A DNA stretch of 64,000 bases, taken from positions 5,867,501 through 5,931,500 of the forward strand of contig JAVHKY010000054.1 of NCBI GenBank assembly GCA_035079385.1. The letters run 5' to 3'. Positions 12,870 through 26,580 of the stretch are shown piece by piece. A model generated the notes under the pieces. The model did not search any database and was not told the DNA's origin. It saw only the letters and a program-made list of their open reading frames with translations. The stretch is from Aspidiotus rigidus (lineage: Eukaryota > Arthropoda > Insecta > Hemiptera > Diaspididae). Both the position numbers and the translations under genes were made by a program. The stretch's first letter is position 1. Each line of letters opens with the position of its first letter.

Positions 12870-15800
12870 GGTCAGGAAAGTTCTTCTTTCAGAGAGGTCC
12901 TCCTCCTTGTAAGGATTCGAGGTTCAAAATTTCTCCGAGTCCCTAAATTAAATCAAGGTGACTGATTCAAGGTCGTCAATTTGTAAACTAGCCAATGCGG
13001 CGAAGTCAGCGCAGGCGGTATGAGAGAACGCAGCTGAACTAAGCACGCCATCAAAGGATTGAAAATTTTGATCCAGCAATACCTTTGAATTAGGATAACT
13101 GGTTCTTTGGCTTGGCTCCAAGTTTCTAGCATATTTACTAATATTGTATACTAGGCCAAGAGGGCTTGAAATATTCCGAGCCTCTTGTTCTTCTTGATAC
13201 GAGGGTCACAATTCCTTCACACCCCTAAATTAGACCAAGGTCATTGATTACGTCATTAGAGGGATGACAATTTTAGCCATGCGATTCGGTTTCAACCATG
13301 CCCTCCACTAATAACATTTTCACGTTGAGAAGACTAAGGAAAGAAAGTTCATTAGTATGCAACAATCATCTTCTAATTCTGTTTCTGACTCCCTACAAGT
13401 AAATGAAAATACAGTTCATTGATCTTTACTCCCTTTGGTAGTGAACTGACCACATGTTTCTACAGAGCGCAGGGTGACGAAAGTAAAGTTGATAGTCATT
13501 CGAACTAATGTTTTCTTTGTAGCAGTAGGGGAGAAGAGAAGGAATCACTAGATACCCACATAACCAATTTCATAAACCAGATCGAACCTATAGAGGAATT
13601 GTGTTTCTTACTGCGGCTTCGCAAAACTATAAAGCATACTTCACAATCCTGTACTCAGAATTTACAGTGCCATCTTAAGGCAGAAGTGCTTCAGATTCGT
13701 TCTGGGAAACTTCGCTCTGGTCAAAAAGTCTCTCAAATATCAAGATTGAACACCCTGAACTCTCTCTTTCTGTGCGTTTTTGTCTCTATTCTTCTTTTCT
13801 CGGTCACTTCGTCTTCCTCAATCCACCACTTTTGAATTTAGTATTCTTCCTCCACCGTCTCATATTTTCTTCTAGCTTTTGAACTCATTTTTCTCCCCAC
13901 ATCTCATGTCATTCTTTGCGTGACATTTTACTCAAAATCATTTTTCCTCTTTCTTCTTTCTCTATCTTACAGCTACTTGATTTGTTCAATACTGTTGTCG
14001 TTTCTTTGTTCATTCTTTCGACAATACTCGTTTCTTCTCCACCATCGACACAGTAATAATTGAACGCAAGAACCCTTCAAGAGAACTCGCATTCACAGTT
14101 CTTCCTAATAGACCAGGAATTCTATAATGTATACGTGAAATCCATTCCGAAACACATACATTTCAAAAATTTGTCATCGTCCAGAGATTCATACCACACA
14201 GAAACAAGCAACAAAACAAATTTGTCCATTTTATATAATAATTACTACGTTAGACGAAACGTTGACAATGATTTCCATAGCGCTAAATTTGAATTCTCTT
14301 TCCTTCTCCCTGCGTACCCACGTTTTTCAGTATGGGAAAACAGAAAGATAAGAATGAAAATTTGTCATAAAGCTTGATCCTTTCGCCTAACGAGAGAGGG
14401 AGAATCTCACTATAATTTGCCAAAACTATTCATTTTATATGAGAATGCGGTCTCTAAACGTCGCATATCGTTTGTCAACATGTAGTCGTATATATCGCTG
14501 TCACCAAATGCTACGTACGAAAAGAAGGGGCAGACAGGTATAAGAGTTAGTACATCAAATTTCCGTTAACAAGAATACGCTGTCGGCATTGAATTATTCA
14601 TTCGCGGAACTAATCCCAACGCTGTACCCTCGTTAGGTCACTTGCACGTCTAATTGAAACGACGTTATCCTCCCTCACCCTTATCCTCACTTTCTCAACG
14701 TGTATCCACGATTCGAATATCAACAAATAACTTATGATATACGCGACGTCGTATCGAAATTTTCACATATCATTTACCTGCAAAACGTCGCACATTCCTT
14801 TTTCACGCGACTGTCACTCGACCGTCATAAAGAGCTTATCAGTGAAATACGAGCTCCGGAGGATATTTTTCATCCTCTCAATCGGTCACTTTACCGCGAA
14901 TCGTAAATTTCGAAGACAATATATCGTCTTCGGAATAATCGAAACAGGCTATTCGGTAAACGCGTAAGTCCAACCCCCTTCGTCAATGTGTAGACTTTAA
15001 AAAATCGCCCCAAAGTAAACGACAGCGCACGCTAGCGAGGGAAAAGAGAAAAGGAAATTACGATGACTGTTCCTAAAACGACGACGATAGAAACAGTGGA
15101 AAGAAAAATGCTCAGGGATTTAGGCATCGACAGGAGAAGCACCGCGAGTTAAAGTAACGCATTCGAGTATAAGATTTGTGTCTTGAGGGACACATTAGCA
15201 GGAGAAAGAGGCCTGATATGATACTGCATTCAACAGTTTCGAACAGATTTTATTGAAACTCTAGAAACGGTCGTTACGTCGGTCGTATATATGAAAACTG
15301 TGAGACGAGGAAGAATATGCGACGAGAAAAACGCGTAAAATAATATGTAAACTTTTTTCCTACAGCATCAGTTGTAAAATTGAAGATCTATCTCAATTTT
15401 TTGCTGTCTCAGAGTAATCTGATACATGATTCAAAAACGCGTATGGGATGCGTACAAAAATTTTCGTCTATCGATTTTTCGACTGAAACGGATGCAAGTT
15501 ATTTTCTCGACTCTAAGCTGCACCTGTTCAGACGAATTATGACATATCAAAATATCTCGATTTTTATTCTAAAGCGCGTGAACGGTACTCTGAGATCTTC
15601 TAGTCAATTCTCACAAACGTTTGAAACAACGAAAAGCAAAATGTGAATATCCATTCTTCTCATAGCTCCAAATCTTCTTACCGTAGGTCCTCTCAATAAG
15701 ATTCTAACATCTCGACCCTCGTCGTCTATAACCCAGTACGTCTAATGTAACAAATTTTTATACAATACCTATAGATGAATTATGTATTCATAAGCTAAAG

Positions 15801-18425
15801 AATTCTAATTTAAAAATTATAGCCAGTATAATTAGAAGTCGTACCTATCAAATATGTACACGAAAATAGGTAAAAATTTATTGTGCACGACTCGGACTAC
15901 CAAAAGTGGTCGGTCAATGTTATTGAAAATTGCGTAGACAACGGTTGAGCGAAGTGACCTCGCATAGGTATAAGATATGATATCCGATATTGATGTCTCG
16001 GATTACACCATCTGTTTGGTGTAGGTAAAATATAAATACAAATTCCCCTCGAGAATATGAAGAATACAGGCAATAACAAAAAACGAACGACTTTACAAGT
16101 AACAATAACAACAACGTAAAATGTTTCGATTATTTTGTCTTCCTTTTTCTGTGCCTTCGATTATTATAAATTTACGATGTGGAGTCACTTCCTCAACCGT
16201 GCGCGCTATTCAGTATTATAGAAACTCAAAAGCAATACTACAACTCGCTCATACTCCTCTATAATAGGAGAAAATTAAAGCAATTTTAAATAAAAGGAGA
16301 TTTTAAAAAAAGTAAAGAAGTGCCTCTTAATTATAATAAATGGAACGGTGTATTCATACTCCGGACAGTATGTCATGCTCTACAATGTATTCGAAAAGCA
16401 ATACTAACTTTTAAGTTCAAGAAAATTGGGTCGTATTACACGTCCACAATTTTTTAGATTTTAAGTACCTATCTCTAATATTTGACAAGCAGTATAGGAC
16501 AATATAGCAATGCCATGTAGACTTTTTTTCTCAGACGAATCAGCATTAAACCCTAGATTATTTTCAAAAAGAAGTACTGTAAAAAACTATAGAAGCAATA
16601 ATACGTACATTTTAAGAAAAGTATGAAAAGTTTTGTTTAAAAGTTAAGATAAACACCAATTACTATTAATTAACACGTCATCACGTGTAATTATAACTAT
16701 AATTTATTTTTAATTTCCATCATTATAAGCTATTTTGATACGTACTAACTTTTTTTTATTTAAAAAAATTTTTACCAAAAGAAAGAATAATATATTATTG
16801 AGCATTTGAAATCGGTTCAAGTTACTTTTAGGATGATTAAAAAGTCAAAAAGCACTCACGTGAGAGGGAAAGCAAATCTTGTCGTTATAAGTTCTAACTA
16901 GACTTAAGATGTCTTCAATTGATAGGACTATACATGTATTTTTGATAGTGCATATAATTACCATATTATTTAGGAATGTTTCTTATACATTTTTTTCTAA
17001 TATCATACCTGATTTGAATTTATTATTGTAAAAAGTACCAGTATGTTGTATATTCTAATTTTAATTGTACATAAAATTTTATAATGAGGTTTGTAAATAA
17101 CAAGCTTCACTATTTTTCCATTCATATGAAAAAAAAAAAAAAAAAAATGACACAGATGCAAGAAAAAGTATCTTGAAAAAATAAAATTGAATAAAATTGA
17201 AACAAGAGAAATATTATGGGAAAAGAAAAATACAAAAAGTAAAATGATGTTAGTGGCATAGTAGTTGCTCAATGTTTCTGAAGTGAATGCACGTAGCAAA
17301 GGTATTATTAAAGAAAATTATCATTTTTTTTTTTTTTTGTTAGTATGTACATTCTTTTTAGTTATTACGTGAAGAAATTTTCTGAATATACTGTTTAAAT
17401 TATTAATATTGTTGTGTCTGAAATTTATTTATTCGTCGGGGGGAACAATACAGTATAAAGCTATTCAGATGACCAATGGAACACCCAATGTTCGCTTTAC
17501 CAGAGTTCACCATTAGTATTTCATAAATTCTTCAAAACAATTTGAATCCTGATTTCAAACTGAAAAGTTTAACTTTTGGCTGTCAAATGGAAAGATACGT
17601 CATAAAGCGATATTTGTGCACATAAGATCAGCAACTATACATTAATGTTATCAAAAACCTTTCAAAATTTCTATACAATCATGAGATTTTATTAGTGTCC
17701 TAAATCTGGGTAATATTTTTTGGTCATGGAAGTTCAAAAGTATATCTTGAAAAAAATCGAAGAATAACTTTCTAGAATCGAACAGTTTTTAATACTGCTG
17801 ATAAAGGATGGTCATTAAAAAAAATAATGATTTTCAAAGCTTTTGAAAAAGATTGGCAGATGAGGAGAACAAATCTTCCACAGAAGTATTTTAGATTATA
17901 ATTTGTGATTTATGAATTATAATTCAAGCTTCCAATGATGTGGCCGACGTAAAATTGCAAATTAAGTGTATCAAAATTTTGACTCACAGTGACAACTTGA
18001 GTGAGTGAAAGAAGAAACTTACATCTTGTAGAACTTTACCATTATGTAACTGGAGCCAATGTTGTGCAAAAACAGAGATGAAAAACTATAAGATGAGGAC
18101 ATTTATTTTTGAACAATTTTAGATTTTTGCTTCCTGCAGCTGCATTTAGTATAAAATTATGCAAGCAAATAATAGGAAATAAGAATGTGTAGGATATAAA
18201 AAGAGTTGAAACAATGGAATTAACCAAGACAGTAATTTTTCTATTGTTCTTTTTCGACAATAGTCCATAAATTTCTCCAGATTACTTAGCAACATTCAAA
18301 GGAAAATTAGCAAAAATCAAAGGGAAAAATTGGTCTAAAATAGCATACAATACTACTTTATATGCATTAGATTCACTACTTGAACACTGTGCTGCAATAC
18401 AAAACCAATAAGACGCTTTCTAATA
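12870..18425. other. Non-coding, no supported gene
   Basis: Mostly AT-rich sequence with homopolymer runs (for example A-runs near 17131 and T-runs near 17325). A CpG-richer, unique-looking stretch lies around 14.4-15.7 kb, where two or three frames of 60-90 codons have no recognisable domain. Nothing else identified. Confidence 0.45.
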
Positions 18426-18427
18426 AA

Positions 18428-18887
18428 CCTTGTTGGAAATCGATTAATTGATGTCGATTTTCAGTCGACCAATAATCTACGTCGAATCGACTAAAACTTT
18501 ACTTCTTTCAAAGTCTTGAAGGAAATTGCGTCTATAATTATATTGTTGAAATCAAGCTCACCAATTGAGATCGATATCAGGCCTATCTGTTTTGACTCAT
18601 TTGCCAAGTCGATTCCTTCAAATTTCTTATCGATACTGTCTTAGGTCAATTTCAAGTCAATTTTTAGTATCTGGTAATGTGCACTAGTCGCCTTTGTTGT
18701 AATGTGGTCTTGTCTTTATTTTCCATCCGTACGAAGAAATTAAGATGGGCACACTACAAAGAGGATCCTAATTATGCTCAAATCGTACACTCAAAATTTA
18801 CGAAGTTTCGACGTTGATTGCATCAAGTCTTTTCCTGATGAGTGACATTGACCCAAAATTGACGTCCATTCTCAATCAACAACACAA
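18428..18887. mobile_element. Short element with imperfect terminal inverted repeats and GTCGAT motifs
   Basis: The left end (CTTGTTGGAAATCGATTAAT...) and the reverse complement of the right end (CTTGTGTTGTTGATTGAGAA...) are alike over roughly 35 bases, ending in GACGTCAATTTT / GATGTCGATTTT. Inside are repeated GTCGATT and AGTCGA words. No clear target-site duplication. It resembles a decayed relative of the element at 45301-46237. Confidence 0.4.
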
Positions 18888-19499
18888 GACTCGGCTGCTT
18901 ATTCACTCGCAGCTCGTGCTTTAATCTACAAGTTTTAGTGCAACGCTACCTACACAAAATAGTCGTAAGAGCGGCAAGCCTTCTTACGTACGCAGATTAT
19001 ATGAGCTGCTGAACTGAGAAATATTTCGAATTTCGCTCAGTTTAAGGATCAAGATTTGGAGAAATTTTGCTGCTCAACAATTTCTAATTCTGGCTGCATG
19101 TTACGAAAGGAACCATGAAATTTTTTGACTTTCATCTCGCATGAAAAGAGAACCGTGAACAGGAGCTGATATGTCTCCTCCAGCAGACACAAGTGGTACA
19201 GAATTTCATTTGTTTGCTTCTTACACTTTGATATCGACATATCGATTTTAGCAATCATGTTGAATCAATCTCATGGATCCAGGGGGTTCATGAGTCCTCC
19301 CCCTCCGAAATGAAACTAAAGAAAAAAAGAGGGAAAGCGAAAAAATATGAGAAGAAAAGGCAGAAAAGTAGAAAAAGGGCGATTTGAGGAGGTAATTTAT
19401 TTAATACCCATAATGTAGCAGGAACTGAGAGGGCACAAAACAGAAAAAAAAATTTCCACACTGACGCTGGAAATTTTCGACCCTCCATTTTGTTTTTCT

Positions 19500-19780
19500 A
19501 GATCCGTCATGGTAACGTCTTCCTCTACCAGTACTTCTAAGCTAAGCATTGAAACCTGTTAATTCTGTATTTTAGCCTAACTAGTTGAGGAGCTCACTCG
19601 CGTTGTGCAGGTTAGTATGTTTAACGTTAGGCTGCGTGGTATACTCGCTCCACTCGTTAGCCTAAACCGCTTAGTATAGGTCTATGACGTCAGTCTACGC
19701 CCCTTTTTCTCTCTCTACTGCATAATTATTATTAGGAGTGAGTTAGTCCTAGTATATTATACGCTAACTTGTAAAGAAGC
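19500..19780. repeat. Degenerate dispersed repeat (CTAACTAGTTGA family)
   Basis: Contains GCCTAACTAGTTGAGGAGCT near 19575, ACTCGTTAGCCTAAACC, a TGACGTCA word and CTAGTATATTATACGCTAAC near 19750. Related words occur in the same order at about 29.44-29.72 kb and partly near 1.8 kb and 62.0-62.2 kb. It is non-coding. Confidence 0.45.
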
Positions 19781-20104
19781 AAAGGTGAATCCCAGTCTTC
19801 AAGGTAAAGCATAGTAGTATGGCAGACCCCGAAATTTTTTCGAAACATTAAAGTAGGTCAAGGTCACTGATGACGTCACCAAACTTGGAAAAAGTGATGA
19901 TTTTTCTAGAAGTAGTCCCAGTCAAAAACCAAGAGTAGTCGCAGTCTTATAAGCATATAAAATGTTGAAAAAAAAACAAGTTCTGAGATGGTCGGAGATT
20001 GCATTCTAATCAATTGTAACTCGATTTTCTTCAAAAGAACTTACGGGTTCTTCAACGGAGTTCAACGATGAGTGGCAGAGAACCTGTTTTATGGGGCACG
20101 AGGA

Positions 20105-20275
20105 TCTGAAAAATGTAAATCGTGACGTCACAAGGGTGACCTTTGACGTCATCAAATCGCGACGTCACAGGTCCGGACATTGAAGGGGAAACTTGAGAAA
20201 AACTGATCTATGACGTCACCAGATTGTGACTTCACAAGGCTGACCTATGACGTCATCAAACTGTGATGTCACAGA
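20105..20275. repeat. TGACGTCA-rich degenerate tandem repeat
   Basis: The phrase TGACGTCAC...AAGG.TGACC.TTGACGTCATCAAA recurs in two blocks separated by a short spacer, giving several TGACGTCA-like words in about 170 bp. This word equals the CRE/ATF binding consensus, but the arrangement looks like a repeat rather than an enhancer. Confidence 0.6.
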
Positions 20276-20279
20276 CCCC

Positions 20280-23200
20280 ACCCCCAAACTATATATGATA
20301 TGGGGGGGGGGGCTTGCGAAAATCGACCTCCGTGATAAATGCGATAGAAGAAATACTTAGAAAATTTTCGAAATCCAAGCTTGCCGGCCGGCCCGACGGC
20401 GGACTTTTTTTCCGACCTCCTCTCCCCCATAAAACAGGTTCCCTAGCTGTGAACAAATTTCCTTATATAAGGGACCCTTCAAAGGTCTTTTCGCTTCCTA
20501 AAACGTTCGAGGTCTTTACATTTTTTTCTTGCAATATTTTCAAGGTTTCTCCTGCAACCTGTAAGTAACTGAACTGACTTACGGTGCACGCAGAACTGAT
20601 GAGGAGAATAGTATTTCAAGACATACTAATACACTCTCTTTCAAGCTGTTGTCGTAACTAACGAATGATAATTATACCTACCAATCAATACAGGCAAGAA
20701 ATTTCAACGAGCCAACTACCCATAGAGCAGATTTCCTGCATTCCTCGACCATCATTCGGACTCGACAGAGCGGTCGCAGTTACAAGTTGTGTGACCTGAA
20801 GGTGAAGGTGCGTTTTGGATTTGTATAATAGGAAAATGAAGTCAACAAAATCGCCAATAACTTGAGTTACAAGTTCTAAAAAAGCATTGAGGCTTACTAT
20901 TCTTTGTAGCCGAGGGTTACCAGAAGACATCTCAATGATTTTTGGCTCGATGGTATTGCGATCTTGAATTTCCTATGAGCTTTCGCCATAAAAAGGTATT
21001 GTCATTCAATATTACGATCATCGTCTCGGCCAAGCTTCCACATATTGCCACCTACAGCAAATCCGGAGGATGTCGGGTTTTTGCAAATTTTTAATAATAT
21101 TATGTTAAAAGAATTTCCCAACTCTCACTTACATGCTTTCCGACTTTCAATAATTTTTAACTTTAACTGGATAAGCGGAGTATGACATTGCCCTCCGAGT
21201 ATTTTATTCAAGACGATAATAATTGTTCGTTTCGCATATCTAGAGAATCTCTATTTTTCATTCCTACACTCATAATTGGAAACCATCCATCACTTGCGTA
21301 AAAGCTATTATTTTTCTCTACATTGATTTATCTGTAATTTATTTATTTATTTTTTTGGAACAGTTTTCGGAAAAAGAAAGAAAACTGGTACGATCAGTTT
21401 TGCACTGCACATTGTGCTACTGTCAGGCCATCGTAAAACGACAAAATTTTTGACTCGGTCATTTAATATTTCTTATTCCGCAGCTATATCATGGAAAAAA
21501 GAATCTCAAGATGGAATCGATAATTCAATTTTTCTTTCTCTGTCCCGGTTATGTAAAGGTACATTTAATATAAGAATGAAAGGGTAAAAAAGACTGCGAC
21601 GCAAATAGCGTATGTAGCGCAGTAAATAATCTTATTAATCTTACTTTATAGTGTTAATAAATAAAACGGAAAAAGAAATAACCAACTTTCTATTCAAATT
21701 CAAATGACAAGGGAATATTTTTCCCTCTTTTCCACATGGAACTGTCGATCGCGTTATTAATTTAGTAAAGTTCAACACCTGTCATCTCTCCATTCGCGAA
21801 ATGAATTAACGGTGGCGAAGGTTTTTTCTTATGTTCGACTCGATAATAATAATGAAAAATAGTAATGAAAAATTTATTTTGTCGCCCGAAAAAGAAGACG
21901 AATATTTTTCCATTAGGACGATTCGATTAAATACGGCTACATAAGCTATACAGGCGCAGAAAACTTGGCCTGAAAAATTTTGGCGTGGTGCACGAAGAAA
22001 AAATCAACTTACGTGTTTGTGAAGGTGTCAACCATAGAAGTGTTCCAGTCTGTTAATTTTGAGCAGGTCGAGCGATTAAGTAACGTGCTAAAAAAAATCA
22101 CGTTCTAACGTAAACAAAAGCAACGGTAAATTGTTTACTTTTTTTTCTCTTCCTTTTTCCCCATATTTCGATGAGAGCAGACACGCACTTCGTTAATAGG
22201 TAATTTCGGAAAATTTCAAATTCTCTCTACGTCTATGGTCGTTATCGTCCACCTTTCTTCGAACTTATTTTTTTATGGTCGCATTACTTAGCAAAGGTAG
22301 AATTACGACGCATTTTATTTGCCCGAGTCTATAATACACTATCCAACAAGGTGTATACTGTTATACTGCACAATATAGTACCGTAGTATCAACAAGTTCG
22401 ATGCACTCGTACATTTGGCGCGATTTTTATTACCTTCTTTTCCCTTTTAAACTTACCGCGCGTCGCTATAGCGGGACTGAAGAATTTCGCAGATTCCAAA
22501 ACCGTGGCTCGTAATGAGCGAGACGAGGATAGGATATGTACGCGAGATGAACCAGACACAAAGCGAGGGTTGATGTCAGCTGCTGCCGCATCGTTGCTCT
22601 TATTCTTGTTTGTTTTCACCCCAGACTAGATTCGTCGACCCTATTTATAAATAATAATGATAATAATATAAATGAAAAACATTTTGAAAAATAAAGTAAA
22701 AGGGTAGCCATATGACTCGGGCGCCCCCTATTAGATTATTTTTGGGGTTGTTTGGGTTTTTCGGAAACGGTATACGTCTGCGCGATGCGGCAGTTGTTTG
22801 TAGACACGTCTATTTATACACGGTGTTTGTGCCCGGTGCGGACGTTGCACCTATATTCGCGCATTCTCGAAAGCGCAACCGGTCTCGAATTGAGGGTTCA
22901 CACTGATGCGACACGTACCGTATGAGTCCCTTTGGTTAAAGGTGGACGAACTATTCATGACATATGCTTATTAATTGTGTCCTTTTTTATAATACGGATA
23001 CAGTACGTACGTACGTGGTGGCAGCTAACGGGTGCACAAAAGGGCTGCATGTACGCATTGTACACCGGTTGCTCTCGAGAGGGAATATGATTCTACGTGT
23101 ATAATTAATCCGAAAATAGAATTGAACATTACGATTGTCGTCGTTACACGCTTTCGGTAAACTAACTGCAGCTTTCACGCACATCAGGAATGTACACACT

Positions 23201-23970
23201 CGAATCTAGCGGCAACGATAGAATGTATTTTGAATTTTCTCGTGTAATTCTGTTCAGAATTTTATTACGACGCCTAAGTATACTATTATGATAAGCCGAC
23301 GTTTACTTTCATCAATTATAGTAGTAGCGAGTGTGTAAATTACATAGTATTTCTTGGAACTCACTTGTTCAACACACAGTATCATATACAGAATAAAAAT
23401 TATTCATGTATCGCGAGGGTTGAACGAGCTATAAAGGTGGAGTACATGAAATCAACAAGTTGACCTAGACGTTTATATTATTAAAATAAGAAATATTGAA
23501 TCGAGTTACCTTGTTTCATACATTTTGCGGAAAACTCTTCCACGGAGAAGTTTTACGCGAAGAAAGAAAGAAAGAAAAAAAAAAGGTTTTCCTGGAAACG
23601 GAAGGTACAGGAAAATATATATTAGCGACGCACAGTTAATGTAAACGAGTTACACCGATTTTGAAGAGAAAAAAACTAAAGAATTTAACGAGCTAGCGAA
23701 CGTTTGATTGTTGAAAATGGAAGAAACAACGTATTAAAAATTCTGCTTCTACTTTCCAAGAGGGGGTAGTACCAGATTTACAGTTCCAAAGAAGGCAAGC
23801 TTTTAAACAATTCGAAATTGCGAGTTGAAAAAATTTTTGGAAACACCCCGTGCAAAACATCATTCCACTTTATGTACGAAGAATCGGAGTGCTCCCAGGA
23901 AGCCATATCACTCCCCCTCTCCTACCCCCATTCTGACTTGATGATTTTTAGTACATACCCTATTAGTACT
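20280..23970. other. Non-coding, no supported gene
   Basis: A G-run at 20302-20311 is followed by a copy of a dispersed CATAAAACAGGTTCCCT motif near 20430, also seen near 36355 (inverted) and 61865. The minus frame at 20685-20930 begins in a plausible ATG context and has normal amino-acid composition but no domain I recognise. A CpG-richer, unique-looking region lies at 22.0-23.3 kb. Confidence 0.4.
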
Positions 23971-23974
23971 AGAC

Positions 23975-25420
23975 TATTAACCCACGAAGATTAGGCTCAA
24001 AAATAAGAATTAATGGAAATAAATGCCGGCAAAAGTTTTTTTCGTGGATTATGTTTAAAATGGTCTCCTGATAAACATACTAAAAGTCCACAGCGATCAG
24101 AAAGCGAGCCCTCCCCCAAAGAGGGTCAAAGTACCACAAAAATTAGTTTTCTGAGGATAAATCGAAAACTAAGCATCAGAGAAAAAGAAGTTTCAAACAA
24201 AAGTTGCTCCTCATCAAATTTCCTATAAATTTTACTATATGTATGTCAACTTAGCCCAAAAACTCGAGCTGAAAAGTTGGTTTGAAAGTTGAGCGATTTT
24301 CTACAATTTTTGATTTTAGTGTTAGTGTAGTCAAATTAGACAGGTTTCGGAAAAAAAAAAAGGACATTACGACATAGTAAAGGTCTGATTGCTGGAAATG
24401 GTCAAGAATGAAGTCTAAAACAAGATACTAACTTCTCCGCGTTTTTTCCCAGGAGCATCTTTTTCATGGGTGTTGAAACTCCCTCAAAATCAGTTTTTTG
24501 TAAATACACACTAAGAGAAAAAATATTGGAATGAGACCCAAACTTTCTTGGAAAACTAGGATACAAACGATTTCTGGTAAAAATTCCACTGATGAATGTT
24601 ATAACGCGCTCCTTGTCAAAGTTGGCGTAGTCGCATGAGGGTTTCACGTTGATAGTCGATTGGGTCAGGCAAACTTGCTCTGCCATTTCAGGCGATCTCC
24701 CGAGAAGCTTGTTTTGCGATGAGAGCTTGACTACATGAGTCTTGCAATTATCAAAACGGAGAAACAAGAGATAACAAGCTTCTTGGTATCATTCCCTACA
24801 TCGCCTGGAACAATAAGAAATTCAGCAAGTTTGCCTGGATTTCACGAGGAATAATTTTTGACTCATGACTTTTTTCTCTAAAATGCGTATTAAGCGGGAT
24901 ATATACAAAAAACTGATTTTCAGGGGGTTTCAACCCCCATGAAAAAGATGCTCCTGGGAAAAAACGCGGAGAAGTTAGTATCTTGTTTTAGACTTCATTC
25001 TTGACCATTTCCAGCAATCAGACCTTTACTATGTCGCAATGTTTTTTTTTTTTTCCGAAACCTGTCTAATTTGACTACACCAACACTAAAATCAAAAATT
25101 GTAGAAAATCGCTCAACTTTCAAACCAACTTTTCAGCTCGAGTTTTTGGGCTAAGTTGACATACATATAGTAAAATTTATAGGAAATTTGATGAGGAACA
25201 ACTTTTGTTTGAAACTTTTTTTTCTCTGATCCTTAGTTTTCGATTTATTCTCAGAAAACTAATTTTTGTGGTACTTCGACCCCCTTTGGAGGAGGGCCCG
25301 CTTCCTGATCGCTGTGGACTTTTACTATGTTTATCAGGAGACCATTTTAAACATAATCCACGAAAAAAACCTTTGCCGGCATTTATTTCCATTTCAAAAC
25401 CTAATCTGCCTGGGCTATAT
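23975..25420. mobile_element. 1.4 kb foldback palindrome
   Basis: The left arm (about 23.98-24.72 kb) is an imperfect inverted copy of the right arm (about 24.78-25.42 kb). Outer matches are AGATTAGG at 23988 with CCTAATCT at 25400. Long near-identical blocks follow, for example GGAAATAAATGCCGGCAAA, ATGTCAACTTAGCCCAAAAA with its partner, and GGAGCATCTTTTTCATGGG. Inner matches reach TCAGGCAAACTTGCT near 24664, so nearly the whole unit folds on itself. Frames at 24013-24228 (+), 25177-25560 (-) and 24402-24767 (-) run through the arms. The first two translate to similar peptides but their differences are almost all amino-acid changing, so I do not call genes. No target-site duplication found. 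Confidence 0.75.
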
Positions 25421-25959
25421 CTTGATGTTGACCGTCTGCCCCCAAGATCGGCTAAGGAACATGGTATATGCAACCCCTCCAATATCGATTTTTGTATTGG
25501 AAATGTCTTTACTGCGTTCCTAGCGCTTTTTATTGACCAATATTTTTGGTCTGGCCCCACCCCTGGAGATATGTAGTGGATATCTCACCTTCCTGAGGGG
25601 TTTGAAAATTGACACAATCGTATGAAAAATAATCTCAGCTTCTTAGTCAAACCACTTCCATTTTCTTAGCTCTCCGAAGCAGCCTCATGGTGGGCTGTGC
25701 GCAAGAATAAGGTTGAAAATACCCTCAATTATTAGTGCTACATTAAATGTAGATTGTACCGATCAGAATTGGATTACCAAACCTCCTCATACTAGGACAT
25801 GTTACTCAGGAATCTACCTGAATCATCCCTTCTTGTGATAATATTGGCTCAGTCGTTTGACTATACCAGGACTAATAGCATTTTATACATGCTTAAAAGA
25901 CTGGAATCATTCTTGAAGGAACTGTCACGGTGTTTGACTCCTCTACTCTTGAAAATGGG

Positions 25960-26060
25960 CGGTACACGTTTGCGCACAATTAACTTAGAAACAACACGTT
26001 TGCGCACAAAAACAAAGATGGCACGTTTGCGCAAATTGAAACAACAAGATTGCGCAAATC
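25960..26060. repeat. TTTGCGCA motif cluster
   Basis: Four TTGCGCA words, three in the context ACGTTTGCGCA, occur within about 100 bp at 20-35 bp spacing. The same motif recurs at 29.03-29.13 kb and 36.55-36.66 kb. The frame at 25799-26296 passes through it and has no recognisable domain. Confidence 0.6.
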
Positions 26061-26189
26061 CTTCCCTTCTCACTTGTATCAGGCGTAGGACTGAGCAGGG
26101 TATGGTCATGAGGAGACTCGAGTCATCCATTCCGTTTGTCTCTTTCGCTGAGCAGAGTACAAAGTTGGCCAATAGTTTCGAAGCCAACA

Positions 26190-26580
26190 TCAACCCGATA
26201 AACCAAATCGACCATCACTATAATGGTCGACATTGGTTGGTTTTTGGTCGTACGACTGAAAAAAGACCAAATATTATGGTACCATCAGAAAATTGATGAT
26301 TTTTAGTAAATTTTTGAGATGAATCGACCAAATTTTGTCTATTCCTTTCAGTTGATTGTTGGTCTGATATTATTCCTACTAAATTTTGATCATATTTTTA
26401 GTTGATTTTTGAATACATTTCGACCCATTTTTAGGTCGTTATAATTGTCAATACAAAATGGAATTTTTCCTCGTTTCTTAGTCGAAAATTGATATTGTAT
26501 TTATCACTCAATTTTGACTAAGATTTTTAGTCGATTTCTGGGAAGATATTTTGGGAGATGCCTTGATCCATTTTAAGTAG
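26190..26580. repeat. Degenerate GACCAAA / GTCGATTTT motif tract
   Basis: Repeated words such as ATCGACCA, GGTCGTA, AGACCAAAT, TTAGTCGATTT and TTTTTAGTTGATTTTTG occur every 15-40 bp. The tract resembles 28.0-28.56 kb and, more distantly, 18.4-18.9 and 45.3-46.2 kb. Non-coding. Confidence 0.5.

Noticed and set aside
20685..20930. Minus frame beginning MSSGNPRLQRIVSLN as a possible exon
   Set aside because: No recognisable family and no supporting neighbouring exon; left as unproven.
25177..25560. 127-codon frame whose peptide resembles that of 24013-24228
   Set aside because: The frames are arms of the foldback. Nearly all differences between the arms change amino acids, and the opposite strand is also open, so no purifying selection is apparent.
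25799..26296. 165-codon plus frame as a possible gene
   Set aside because: Runs through the TTTGCGCA cluster and into the GACC motif tract; a minus frame overlaps it; no domain.
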